The position numbers and the translations under genes were made by a program. DNA of 64,000 bases from MFD01213-c1 sp963704405 (GTDB lineage: Bacteria; Planctomycetota; Phycisphaerae; Tepidisphaerales; Tepidisphaeraceae), in NCBI GenBank assembly GCA_963704405.1, contig OY969903.1:1798001-1862000 (forward strand), read 5' to 3'. A model generated the notes under the pieces. The model saw only the letters and a list, made by a program, of their open reading frames with translations, did not search any database and had not been told where the DNA came from. Shown here in pieces: positions 26,392 to 37,922 of the stretch; positions within the stretch are counted from its first letter, which is position 1; the number at the start of each line of letters is the position of its first letter.

Positions 26392-27858
26392 ATGCCTCAA
26401 ACCAGCGCGCTCACCCTCTTGCCGCCCACATCGGTCCAGCTTAATCCCCCCTCGGCTGCCTCCTGCCCGTCGGACACATCGTTCCAGCAAACGCTGGACA
26501 GTGCGCGCCAGCGCAATTCCGACAAGCCATCGGATACCAAAGTCACCGACGAGAAGGCAAACACCGAAAAAACCGACAAGCCCGCGGCCAGGAAAACCAA
26601 CAAGTCCGCCAAATCAAAGCGGCCAATCGGCGCCAATCAGCACAAGCTTGATCCAGACGCGGACGAAGATTCCAAGAAGCAGACCTCAAAGGATGAGGCG
26701 TCCTCCGCCCTCGAAAATGCTGCTGCCGCGCCCGGCGAAAAGGTGCCCGCCGCGGACGATGCGACCCACAAAAAAGAAAAAGATCCGCATGATGCGCATG
26801 TGGACGTGGTGCATTTGGAACCGGCGACACCGAAGATCGCGCTTCAGGCAAAGATCGATCAAGCCCGCCAAAACCCGCTGCCCGTCAAGACCGCAGATGC
26901 TGCTAAACCCTCGGCCAAACCAGCCGAAGATGTCACATTAAAGGCAAAGTCCGCGGTAGCCAAATCGCCTTTGCATGCCAAAGCCGCCGACAATTCAACC
27001 GACGATACCGACGGCGAAGCCGATTCAAAACCGGCCAAAACCACCGCCGATCCTGCCTCTAAAGCCACTGCAATTTCACCGCTTGATGGTGACACCACCA
27101 AAGCCGTCGGCATCGTTGACGCCAAAGCAAAGCAGGCCGGTCATTCAAAGACAGGTGACGGCCAGGCATCGCCTAACACAAGCGCAGCCGCAACACCCTC
27201 TGGCAACCCAGCGGCCGATTCGACTGTCTCCGATTCCTCGTCCATCGACGAGGCGCTCCAATCCGTCACCGCAGCGATTGGTGTCGATGCGTCCGCTTCC
27301 CACACAGCCCCAACCGCCGCGCCCAGTGCAGCCCCAATGGCGCCCGCAGGTTTCGCGCAGCAACTCCAGAAAGCAACCGGCCCAGCCGCACCTTCAAAAG
27401 CTGAAACTCCGCTTCCCACGCCGACTGAAACTCACTTTGTTGACGCCAATCATCCCAAGATCATCACCGGCATGCATGGCCAGCTCCTTCCCGGTGGCGG
27501 CACCATGCAAATCCGCCTCGACCCACCCGAACTCGGTGATCTCCAGGTCACCGTCCATATGAAAGACGGCGTGATGACCGCCTCCTTTGAAACGTCCAAC
27601 GCCGAAGCGACGCGCATGCTCAGCCACAGCCTGAACGATTTGAAAACCGCTCTCGAATCCTCTGGCATCAACGTGGAAAAAATGCACGTCCAGCAATCCA
27701 CCAAGCAGGAATCCCGCGGCGGTAACAGCGACCAGCAACAACAAAAAACCACCGAACAACAACACGAAGCCAAACAAGAACAACAACGCCGCGAAATGCT
27801 TCAACGCATGTGGCGTAAACTCTCCGGAACCGGAGATCCCCTCGATCTTGTCGCGTGA
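26392..27858 (+). CDS. fliK: Flagellar hook-length control protein FliK
   Basis: Secreted molecular ruler, 488 residues. About 330 residues are low-complexity Ala/Lys/Thr/Asp/Pro sequence, typical for the ruler region. The C-terminal substrate-specificity switch domain is recognisable at about 360-450: GGGTMQIRLDPPELGDLQVT, then VMTASFETSNAEATRML and LKTALESSGINVEKMHV. The tail is Gln/Glu-rich. A strong intrinsic terminator lies 25 bases after the stop. Confidence 0.9.
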   Translation: MPQTSALTLLPPTSVQLNPPSAASCPSDTSFQQTLDSARQRNSDKPSDTKVTDEKANTEKTDKPAARKTNKSAKSKRPIGANQHKLDPDADEDSKKQTSKDEASSALENAAAAPGEKVPAADDATHKKEKDPHDAHVDVVHLEPATPKIALQAKIDQARQNPLPVKTADAAKPSAKPAEDVTLKAKSAVAKSPLHAKAADNSTDDTDGEADSKPAKTTADPASKATAISPLDGDTTKAVGIVDAKAKQAGHSKTGDGQASPNTSAAATPSGNPAADSTVSDSSSIDEALQSVTAAIGVDASASHTAPTAAPSAAPMAPAGFAQQLQKATGPAAPSKAETPLPTPTETHFVDANHPKIITGMHGQLLPGGGTMQIRLDPPELGDLQVTVHMKDGVMTASFETSNAEATRMLSHSLNDLKTALESSGINVEKMHVQQSTKQESRGGNSDQQQQKTTEQQHEAKQEQQRREMLQRMWRKLSGTGDPLDLVA

Positions 27859-27882
27859 TTCCGCGCAAACGTGGCCAATAGC

Positions 27883-27920
27883 AAATGGAAAGAGGAAACC
27901 ATCATCCTCTTTCCATTTTC
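27883..27920 (+). terminator. Intrinsic terminator after fliK
   Basis: Perfect 14-bp stem AAATGGAAAGAGGA (27883-27896) / TCCTCTTTCCATTT (27905-27918) with an 8-base loop, followed by T-rich sequence (TTTTC, then TTTATCGTTTTTC). It separates the flgB-to-fliK run from flgD, so flgD-flgE-flbD probably needs its own promoter in 27921-28079. Confidence 0.85.
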
Positions 27921-28079
27921 GTTTATCGTTTTTCACTTCCCGCTTCTCAAAGTTCATCCTCTCTCGTTGCCTTTGCCATTCGTCATAAAGCGCAGCGACT
28001 GCGCTCCGGCCGCGCACGATTGGGCGCTCGCTAAATTACCGCATTCGATTTTTGATGCGGCGAATTTCCTGCGGCCGAA

Positions 28080-28544
28080 ATGAGAAGCATGATCACCTCA
28101 TCTACTCAATCTGGCCCGACCGGTTCGCAGCTTCCAACGACTGCGACAACAGGCGCGGCTCCGGCGGCAGGGGGCTACAACCTGCAGCCCGCCGACTTCA
28201 TCAAGATGATGGTCACACAGCTTCAGAACCAGGACCCCATGCAGCCGGCGTCCAATTCCGAGTTGCTGTCACAGATGAGCCAGATCGGTCAATTGCAATC
28301 TTCAACCGATCTCCAGACGACAATGAAAAGTTTGACAATGCAGTCGCAGATCGGCTCTGCATCCAGCCTGATTGGGAAAAATGTCCAGGGCCTTGATGCT
28401 AACAACAATCCAATTTCAGGTGTCGTCAACTCTGTCAAAGTGGATGGCGGCAATGTCAATCTTCAACTCGATACAGGCATGAGCATGGGCCTCAGCCAGG
28501 TTGTGTCTATCGGCGCCGCCCCTGTCGTCACGACGCCGTCGTAA
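28080..28544 (+). CDS. flgD: Flagellar hook assembly (capping) protein FlgD
   Basis: Hook cap scaffold, 154 residues. The N-terminal FlgD signature is clear: ADFIKMMVTQLQNQDPMQPA followed by SNSELLSQMSQIGQLQSS. The C-terminal beta part is short (IGKNVQGLDANNNPISGVVN), so the Tudor/FnIII region of larger FlgDs is missing; short forms of this kind are known. The ATG at 28080 is used, with an in-frame ATG at 28089 as alternative. Confidence 0.93.
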   Translation: MRSMITSSTQSGPTGSQLPTTATTGAAPAAGGYNLQPADFIKMMVTQLQNQDPMQPASNSELLSQMSQIGQLQSSTDLQTTMKSLTMQSQIGSASSLIGKNVQGLDANNNPISGVVNSVKVDGGNVNLQLDTGMSMGLSQVVSIGAAPVVTTPS

Positions 28545-28564
28545 TGAATCCGGATCCGCATTGC

Positions 28565-28656
28565 GGATCGAGTGGATCGACGCGGAACTTTGGCAACACC
28601 CGCTCCCGGATGGAGCGACTGAAGGATGACCCCCCGCGGCGGAGCCGCTTCGCGGG
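28565..28656. repeat. Two GC-rich palindromes between flgD and flgE
   Basis: GATCCGCA-T-TGCGGATC just after the flgD stop (about 28553-28569) and CCCGCG (28633-28638) / CGCGGG (28651-28656) with inner pairing of GCGG and CCGC, 24 bases before the flgE start. They may stabilise or attenuate the transcript; no T tract follows. Confidence 0.4.
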
Positions 28657-28679
28657 TCCTGAAACGAAACGGAAGTCGT

Positions 28680-30408
28680 ATGGCACTGACCAGCACCCTG
28701 TTCACCGGCCTCTCCGGTCTGGATGTCAACCAGACCCGCATGAACGTGGTCGGCAACAACATCGCCAACGTTAACACCGTCGCCTACAAGTCCAGCCGCG
28801 CGCTCTTCACCCCACAGTTCTACGTCACTGATGCCGCGGGTTCACCGCCCGATGGTGAATTCGGCGGCACCAATCCCAGCCAGCGCGGCTTCGGCGCAAG
28901 TGTCGCAACCATTCAAAAGGACTTCACCCAGGGTGCAATTCAGCCCACCGGCAAGCCCACCGATATGGCGATCGATGGCAACGGTTTCTTTGTCGCCCAG
29001 AGCCAGAGTGACGGTCAGGAATTCACCCGCGACGGTTCGTTCACGCTCAATGGCAATCACGAGCTCGTCACCAACAGCGGCGCGTTTGTGCAAGGCTACG
29101 GCGTCGATAGCAATGGCGTCACCGTTCCCGGCACATTGCAGAACATGACGATACCGCTCGGCTCAGCCACCATTGCGAAAGCGACCAGCAATGTGTCGCT
29201 CGTCGGAAACCTCGCCGCCGATGGCGTTGTCGCTTCAGGCGGTTCGATCATCGACAGCCAGGACTTCCAGCTATCGCCCGCCGCCGCCGTCACCGCAGGC
29301 ACGACTGTTCCAACCGGCACGAACCTTCTCACCGACCTGGTTTCGACCTCGAGCGGCAATCCAATGTTCACGTCCGGCCAAACGCTGACACTGAATGCCA
29401 AGCGAAATGGCAGCGACCTCACACCGCAGACGTTTACCGTCAGCCCCACGTCAACGGTCGCGGATATGCAGTCATTCTTCAACAACTCTCTCGGTGTTGA
29501 CACCAGTGTTGCCGGAGCCGGCGCTCTGATCCCCGCCGGCACTGCCGCTGGCAGTGTGAAGTTTGAAATCACCGGCAACAGCGGCACCGCCAACGCGCTC
29601 ACTGTCACCTCCGGCGGTTTTTCTGATGGCGCGGGGGCCACACCCTTTACGTTCACGGCCAATCCCGCCGGTGTTCCTGCCGGTGAAAGCACGCACACGT
29701 CAATGACCGTATACGATTCGCTCGGCGTGCCGGTGAATGTTGACGTGACGACGGTCCTGCAAAGCGCCACCAACTCCGGCACCACCTGGAAGTTTTACGC
29801 CAACAGCTCCGACAACATTGATCCCGCGAATCCCGGCGCAACACTTCGTCGGAACCGGCACGCTCTCATTCGACGGCAACGGCCAGCTCAAGACCGTGAC
29901 CGGCGGCACATTGACCCTCCATCGCGCCAATACCGGAGCATCGCCGACGCTTCCGATCAGTATGGATTTCACGGGCGTCTCCTCGCTCGCGCAGGACGCC
30001 GCCCATAAAGGCTCGGCCATCGAGATGTCCGGCCAGGACGGCATCCAGCTCGGCACGCTCGTCGGATTCTCCGTTGGAGCCGATGGCACGATCACCGGTG
30101 CATTTGACAACGGAAAAACCCGCAGCCTCGGCCAGCTTGCTGTCGCAACTTTCAACAACCCTCAGGGGCTTGATGACAAAGGCGGCAATATGTACGCCGC
30201 TGGCGCCAACAGCGGCGTCCCCATCATCGCGACCCCGCTGACGCTTGGGGCCGGTGGTATCCGTTCGAGCGCTTTGGAGCAAAGCAACGTCGATCTGTCC
30301 TCGGAATTTATTAACCTGATTGTGTCGTCAACCGGGTTCTCGGCCTCCAGCCGAGTGATATCGACCAGCAGCCAGTTGCTGACCGAGCTGCTCAATACGC
30401 AGCGATAA
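28680..30408 (+). CDS. flgE: Flagellar hook protein FlgE, frameshifted
   Basis: Hook subunit of about 576 residues in two frames. The first frame begins at 28680 with GGAAG upstream and has the rod/hook signature MNVVGNNIANVNTVAYKSSR, the D0/D1 segment and the FlgE-specific MTVYDSLGVPVNVDV. It then runs off after DPANPGAT into unrelated sequence ending at 30008. One base later the frame continues with HFVGTGTLSFDGNGQLKTV, GVSSLAQDAAHKG and the C-terminal signature LEQSNVDLSSEFINLIVSS...TSSQLLTELLNTQR, ending at 30408. The break lies within about 29830-29850. Since flagellar genes around it are intact, an assembly error is the likelier cause. Confidence 0.9.
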
Positions 30409-30424
30409 GGAATCAAGGAAGAGC

Positions 30425-30537
30425 CCGCCAGGCCCGCAAGACACCGGGCATAGCGGTGAATAAGCCGGGGAGGATCCCCGGCAACAGTAAAGAGCCCTCG
30501 CGGCAGGTGTTTATTCTGCTGTCGCGGGGGCCTTTTT
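30425..30537 (+). ncRNA. Three-hairpin structured spacer ending in an intrinsic terminator
   Basis: Between flgE and flbD. Hairpin 1: CCGC/GCGG (30425-30428, 30453-30456) enclosing GCCCG/CGGGC (30432-30436, 30445-30449). Hairpin 2: GCCGGGG (30464-30470) / CCCCGGC (30476-30482) with the loop AGGAT, which shows GGA in a stem loop, the form bound by CsrA/RsmA. Hairpin 3: GCCCTCGCGGCAG (30494-30506) with CTGCTGTCGCGGGGGC (30516-30531), then TTTTT (30533-30537), a good terminator. It may be the flgE 3' end, an attenuator for flbD or a small RNA; class unknown. Confidence 0.5.
30494..30537 (+). terminator. Intrinsic terminator between flgE and flbD
   Basis: GC-rich stem 30494-30506 / 30516-30531 with a 9-base AT-rich loop followed by five T residues. 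It should end most flgE transcripts before flbD. Confidence 0.85.
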
Positions 30538-30573
30538 AGTAAAACCAGTACGTTTTCGATCGGAGATCGAACC

Positions 30574-30768
30574 ATGATCGCGCTCACTCGCCTGAACGGG
30601 CATCAGTTTGTGATTAACGCCGAGAAGATCCGCTATATTGAATCCACACCCGATACGGTCGTCTGCTGCGATACGGGGGAAAAGATGATGGTGAAGGAAT
30701 CGCTGCAGGAAGTGATGAAGAAGGCGATCGAATACGCGCGGGTCGTTCGCCGGCCCATTAGTGATTGA
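30574..30768 (+). CDS. Small flagellar protein of the FlbD/SwrD family
   Basis: A 64-residue protein with the full family pattern: start IALTRLNGHQFVINAEKIRYIE, middle TPDTVVCCDTGEKMMVKES and the closing helix LQEVMKKAIEYARVV. SwrD-type proteins are encoded in flagellar operons and affect motor power. It follows a terminator, so expression probably depends on read-through or a local promoter. It is the last flagellar gene here; the rRNA region begins after it. Confidence 0.88.
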   Translation: MIALTRLNGHQFVINAEKIRYIESTPDTVVCCDTGEKMMVKESLQEVMKKAIEYARVVRRPISD

Positions 30769-30847
30769 TCCGCCGATTGAGGCAAGTCTATTCCCCGCGA
30801 AACCTTGGGAAATATCACCGAAGGGAAAATTCTTTCGGTCTGACCCC

Positions 30848-30875
30848 TTGCAAAGCTTTTGGACGCCGATATATT
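30848..30875 (+). promoter_or_regulatory. rRNA promoter P1
   Basis: TTGCAA (30848-30853), 16-base spacer, TATATT (30870-30875), followed by CCCCGCC. It has the same spacing as the second promoter 171 bases downstream; tandem promoters are usual for rRNA units. Confidence 0.55.
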
Positions 30876-31018
30876 CCCCGCCTCGCCGCTGACGGCAACG
30901 GAACATCAATCAGACGCCAACAAGCCACTGATAATGAACCGGAAGCCCTACGCGGAGTAGTACTTAGGCGAGGTTTATAAGACCTTCACCTGATACGAAA
31001 AAAAACAAGCGACAAGGC

Positions 31019-31046
31019 TTGACGAGACGAAAACGAACGATATACT
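31019..31046 (+). promoter_or_regulatory. rRNA promoter P2
   Basis: TTGACG (31019-31024), 16-base spacer with an A-rich run, TATACT (31041-31046). This is the closest match to a sigma-70 promoter in the region. A-rich sequence just upstream (ACGAAAAAAAACAAGC) could act as an UP element. Confidence 0.7.
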
Positions 31047-31373
31047 TCGCCACCCGCCCTTGAGAAAGGGTGGCGAGGACGAACCTGAGTAAGAGTCATA
31101 CGAAGAAGGACAACCCGATTGGTTACACCAACCGTTTTGCTCACACCGCAGTAGTTCGCAGTTGACCCCACTTAATACAGGTCACCGGCGACCCCCGGTG
31201 ATGCGACTCAAAAGGACAACCGGAATTTGAGGGTTGTCCCGTCTGAAAAATTTGCCGAACTTGGATCAGTTTATCCTCGCAATAGAGGGTTGACTCACCC
31301 GCGTTCGGCGGGATGCTTCGTCGAGAATAAATCAAGCCGGGTTAAACCGGTGAGATGGAAGCGAGAAGAAGCG

Positions 31374-31385
31374 GCTCTTTGACAA
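31374..31385 (+). promoter_or_regulatory. boxA-like rRNA antitermination site
   Basis: GCTCTTTGACAA closely matches the bacterial boxA core (GCTCTTTAACAA) bound by NusB/S10. Its position, about 330 bases after P2 and 420 bases before 23S, fits rRNA leader antitermination. Confidence 0.75.
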
Positions 31386-31806
31386 GTGAATGATGAGGTT
31401 CAAGGTTTAATCAAGAAACCTGAACAACTCCGCGATGTTCGTTCATTACGTCTGCTCGCACGATGGGTGCCGCAGGCTAGGTGTGATCCCCACACCGATT
31501 CCGTCGGACGGACATCGCCGAGCACCTTTTTGGCGAACATGATCCGTTATCGCATCATGCAGGATTTGCATCATTTTGTTGTTTGAAATGGTGTGATGCC
31601 TGCGGCTGTTACTGCCTGCCCGGCAGTGACTGAGCCTGGAGTTAGTTCCTCCTGGGTTCCAAATTCCTCTCGCGGAAACGAAACACGCTTGGAGCTAGGA
31701 TAGCATCTGCGGTCGATTCAATCGCAATGTCGATGTAAAAGTCGATGTTGAAGGCGAATCAACTTAATCGTGGGTGTGATCAGTCGCGACGGTGATCGAT
31801 AAATGT

Positions 31807-34687
<2,881 letters not shown>

Positions 34688-34773
34688 ACTTTTATCGATC
34701 ATCGTTCAACACCAAAGAGGTGTGCTCGGTAATCGCGGAGTGTGGCAGGCATTTGCTCCAGAAATGAATGAGA

Positions 34774-34797
34774 GACTTGGGTCTCAACACCCAAGTC
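34774..34797 (+). other. Hairpin in the 23S-5S spacer
   Basis: GACTTGGGT (34774-34782) / ACCCAAGTC (34789-34797), perfect 9-bp stem with a 6-base loop. Further on, GCTCACCG and CGGTGAGC (about 34863-34893) form a second stem just before 5S. Both are likely processing structures; there is no tRNA in this spacer. Confidence 0.5.
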
Positions 34798-34899
34798 TTA
34801 AGTCTCAAATCTTGATCATTGCATTGCCCTGAACCTCATTAATCACGAAATCAAACCGAACTGCGCTCACCGGTCTCTAACCGGATCGGTGAGCCTTTG

Positions 34900-35006
34900 T
34901 TGGTGGCTATATCTGTAGGGTCATACCCGTTCCCATTCCGAACACGGTCGTCAAGCCTGCAGAGCCGATGATACTGCGTCAGCGGGAAAGTAGGTCACTG
35001 CCAGCA
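34900..35006 (+). rRNA. 5S ribosomal RNA
   Basis: About 107 bases with the conserved 5S core CCCGTTCCCATTCCGAACAC and the 3' half AGCGGGAAAGTAGGTCACTGCC; terminal helix TGGTGGC with GCCAGCA (one mismatch). It lies 210 bases after 23S and is followed directly by an intrinsic terminator. Exact ends are uncertain by a few bases. Confidence 0.92.
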
Positions 35007-35014
35007 TTAAACTG

Positions 35015-35050
35015 AACCCCGGTCTTCAAAGAAGGTCGGGGTTCTTTTTT
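35015..35050 (+). terminator. Intrinsic terminator of the rRNA unit
   Basis: AACCCCGGTCTT / AAGGTCGGGGTT stem (35015-35043, with G-T pairs) followed by TTTTTT at 35045-35050. It starts about nine bases after the 5S end. Confidence 0.9.
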
Positions 35051-35179
35051 GCCTATTGTGTTGCAGTTCTTTCCAATTCTTTTCTTACGGAATTATTGCA
35101 TTTGCAGGTGGTTGCTTTCCAAACACCGGATATTATTCCCATATTGTCCAATTCACCCCGCTCAGCTTGATGTCCAACC

Positions 35180-37840
35180 ATGAGCGAAGATGCCTCTGAT
35201 TCCCGCCGCAGCAAAGGCCCACTTTGGGCTCCTCAATTCGTTCTTATCGTTTCCCTCGCGATCACAATCCTTGCCGGCTGGTACGTTAATAATTCCTCCG
35301 CCATTCAGGATCAGGCCCGATTCCGCGGGTTGGTAGATGCGGCGACCGATGACGTCTCCGAAGGCATGGGCAAATACATCGCCGTCCTCCGCGGCGCGGC
35401 TGGTCTCTTCGCAGCTTTCGGGCGGGTCAGCCCCGACCAGTTCCATTCCTACATCACCGAAAGCGACGTCCAGAATCGCTATCCCGGATTTCGAGCCGTG
35501 GGTTTTGCGCCGCGCGTGTCGCCTGCCGAAGTTGCTCGATTTACCACCGCCGCTCGGACACAGATCGATCCTCACTTTAAAATCTGGCCTTCGGGCAATA
35601 CCGGTGACGCATATCCGGTGGCCTTTCTGGAGCCTGTTACCGCGATCAATAGGAATGTGATCGGTTTCGACCTCTCTTCCGAACCTACCCGCCGCGCCGC
35701 CATCGAGCGTGCCCGCGATACGGGCGTGCCCGCTCTCACCGGAAAACTGGCGCTTCTTTCCCATGGCGATTCAGAGTCACTCGCGGGATTTCTCGTTTGC
35801 GTCCCCATCTATGTCGCGAAGATTCTCCCGCAAACCGAAGCCGAGCGCCGCGACGCTTTTGTTGGTTTTGTTTATGGCGCTTTTGTCAGCGACAATCTCT
35901 TCCACTCCTTGATTAACACCGACGCCAGCGCACGCCTGGACGTCCGCATCTACTCCGGCTCCGTGCCATCGTCAGAAAACCTGTTGCATCATTCCTCGTC
36001 GTTTCCCCAATCCTCCTCCTTCACCCCACGATTCAACGCCTCCCGCACGATTCAACTCGCCGGCGGCACATGGACCCTCCAACTTTCCGAACGCCCCGAT
36101 TTCAAACTTGAATCCGGCGAGCGGCTGGCTCCCTTCATCTACCTCGGCGGCATCGGCATCGGCCTCGTTCTCTTCGCGGTCACGCGCCGCCAGTCACTCG
36201 CCCAAATCGCCGCACAGAAAAATGCCGCTGATCTCTTGCTTGCCACCCAGGCCCTTAAAGCCAGCCAGGCCCGCCTCCGCCGACTCGTCGACGCGAATCT
36301 CATCGGTGTCATTTTCTTCAACTCCGACCGCTTCATCACCGAAGCCAACGATGAATTCCTCCGCATCATCGGGCGCACGCGCGAATCTCTGGGCCGCCCC
36401 GTCCACATGGATGAAATTACGTCTCCCAGCCACCGCGAGCACAGCCGCGCCGTGATTGCTGAACTCCTGAAGAGCGGCGTCTGTCCCCCCTTCGAATTTG
36501 AATTCCTCAATGAAACTACCGGTTCTGTTCCGGTATTGATCGGAGTCGCCGCGGTCGAAGGCGCCCATGATTCCGGTGCCGCCCTCAACGGCGTGGCGTT
36601 CGTTCTGGATCTCACCGAATCCAAACGTGCCCAGCGTGATCTCCAGTCCGCCAAGGAAACCGCCGAATCCGCCAATCGCGCCAAGGATCAATTCCTCGCC
36701 GTCCTCAGTCACGAGCTCCGCACACCGCTCACGCCCGTCCTCGCCATCGCCGCCAATTCATCCCAGGATGACCGGCTCCCCGCGGATATCCGGGACGAGA
36801 TGGCGATGATCCACCGCAATGTCGAACTGGAAGCGCGGCTGATTGATGACCTGCTCGATCTCACCCGCGTCGGCCGCGGTAAGCTTCGCCTTCAGCTCCA
36901 GGTGGTCGATCTCCACGAAATCATCGGCCGCGCCATGACGGTCTGCTCGCAGCAGGAAATCTCCGCCAAGCGCCTTCGCATCGAGCCCCGCCTCCTGGCC
37001 ACCAACTACCATGTCCGCGGCGATCCCGCCCGGCTCCAGCAGGTATTCTGGAACCTCCTTAAAAATGCCATCAAATTCACCCCCGACGGTGGCCGCATTT
37101 CCATTCACACCACCAACGAATTCATCACCCCTGAATCCGAGCCTTCGATCGTCATAGAAGTCGTTGACAACGGCATCGGGATCGAAGCCGAAGCCCTCCC
37201 TAAAATCTTCGATGCCTTCGAGCAGGGCAGCGCCGCCCGCGCTGCCGCCTCCGGCGGGCTCGGCCTCGGACTGGCCATTTCCCGTGGCCTCGTCGAAGCC
37301 CACGGGGGAGCCATCACCGCATCCAGCGATGGCATCTCAAAAGGCTCGACGTTCACCATTCGCCTTTCCACCACACCAACTCCCATCGAGATTCCCAGTC
37401 GTCCTTACAAGATTCCGCCGCCCAGCAAAGCGCCCTCCACGCGTCCTATGAAGATTCTTCTCGTCGAAGACCACCGCGACACCGCCCGCATCCTCGCCAA
37501 GCTCCTCACCAGCAGCGGTCACCACGTTCAAATCGCGCCCTGTGTCTCCGACGCCATCGCCACCGCGGCGACCAACACGTTTGACGTCCTTCTCACCGAC
37601 ATCGGTCTTCCCGACGGCAGCGGCTTTGATGTCCTTCGCGAAATCCGCCTCCAGCCCCACCACACCGCCATCCCCGCCATCGCCCTCACCGGCTATGGCG
37701 CCGAGCAAGACCACGCTCGCACCGCCGAATCCGGCTTTTGCGAACATCTGACGAAACCCATCAGCTTCGAAATCCTTAATGAAACCATCCATCGCGCGAT
37801 CACGCGCACGAACCAGCTCATTTCTGATACGAGCATGTGA
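35180..37840 (+). CDS. CHASE-domain hybrid sensor histidine kinase
   Basis: Membrane sensor of 886 residues. TM1 (about 17-36) and TM2 (about 317-335) flank a periplasmic CHASE domain (about 75-260, with GRVSPDQFHSYI and YPGFRAVGFAPRV). Inside the cell follow a PAS domain (about 365-480), HisKA with His511 in LSHELRTPLTPV, an HATPase domain (NLLKNAIKFTPDGG, VVDNGIGIE, GGLGLGLAI) and a C-terminal receiver domain with Glu-Asp in VEDH and phospho-acceptor Asp at about 807 in LTDIGLPDG. CHASE domains bind small extracellular ligands; the signal here is unknown. No response regulator or output gene is adjacent. It begins 130 bases after the rRNA terminator. Confidence 0.92.
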   Translation: MSEDASDSRRSKGPLWAPQFVLIVSLAITILAGWYVNNSSAIQDQARFRGLVDAATDDVSEGMGKYIAVLRGAAGLFAAFGRVSPDQFHSYITESDVQNRYPGFRAVGFAPRVSPAEVARFTTAARTQIDPHFKIWPSGNTGDAYPVAFLEPVTAINRNVIGFDLSSEPTRRAAIERARDTGVPALTGKLALLSHGDSESLAGFLVCVPIYVAKILPQTEAERRDAFVGFVYGAFVSDNLFHSLINTDASARLDVRIYSGSVPSSENLLHHSSSFPQSSSFTPRFNASRTIQLAGGTWTLQLSERPDFKLESGERLAPFIYLGGIGIGLVLFAVTRRQSLAQIAAQKNAADLLLATQALKASQARLRRLVDANLIGVIFFNSDRFITEANDEFLRIIGRTRESLGRPVHMDEITSPSHREHSRAVIAELLKSGVCPPFEFEFLNETTGSVPVLIGVAAVEGAHDSGAALNGVAFVLDLTESKRAQRDLQSAKETAESANRAKDQFLAVLSHELRTPLTPVLAIAANSSQDDRLPADIRDEMAMIHRNVELEARLIDDLLDLTRVGRGKLRLQLQVVDLHEIIGRAMTVCSQQEISAKRLRIEPRLLATNYHVRGDPARLQQVFWNLLKNAIKFTPDGGRISIHTTNEFITPESEPSIVIEVVDNGIGIEAEALPKIFDAFEQGSAARAAASGGLGLGLAISRGLVEAHGGAITASSDGISKGSTFTIRLSTTPTPIEIPSRPYKIPPPSKAPSTRPMKILLVEDHRDTARILAKLLTSSGHHVQIAPCVSDAIATAATNTFDVLLTDIGLPDGSGFDVLREIRLQPHHTAIPAIALTGYGAEQDHARTAESGFCEHLTKPISFEILNETIHRAITRTNQLISDTSM

Positions 37841-37922
37841 GTGTTCGGGTTGAAAGATGTCATCCAATCTCTTTTGTCATACCCACGACAAGCTTGCAAT
37901 CCGCTCATATCATTCCGAACCA

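Larger units (their letters stand above)
30769..31806 (+). other. Promoter and leader region of the 23S-5S unit
   Basis: About 1 kb without a gene. It contains two promoters (30848-30875 and 31019-31046), a hairpin TCGCCACCC/GGGTGGCGA (31047-31055, 31068-31076) directly after the second, a boxA-like site (31374-31385), several small stems, and the 5' arm of the pre-23S processing stem (about 31788-31806). No 16S sequence and no tRNA is visible in it. Open frames of 60-70 codons here have no protein-like character. Confidence 0.75.
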
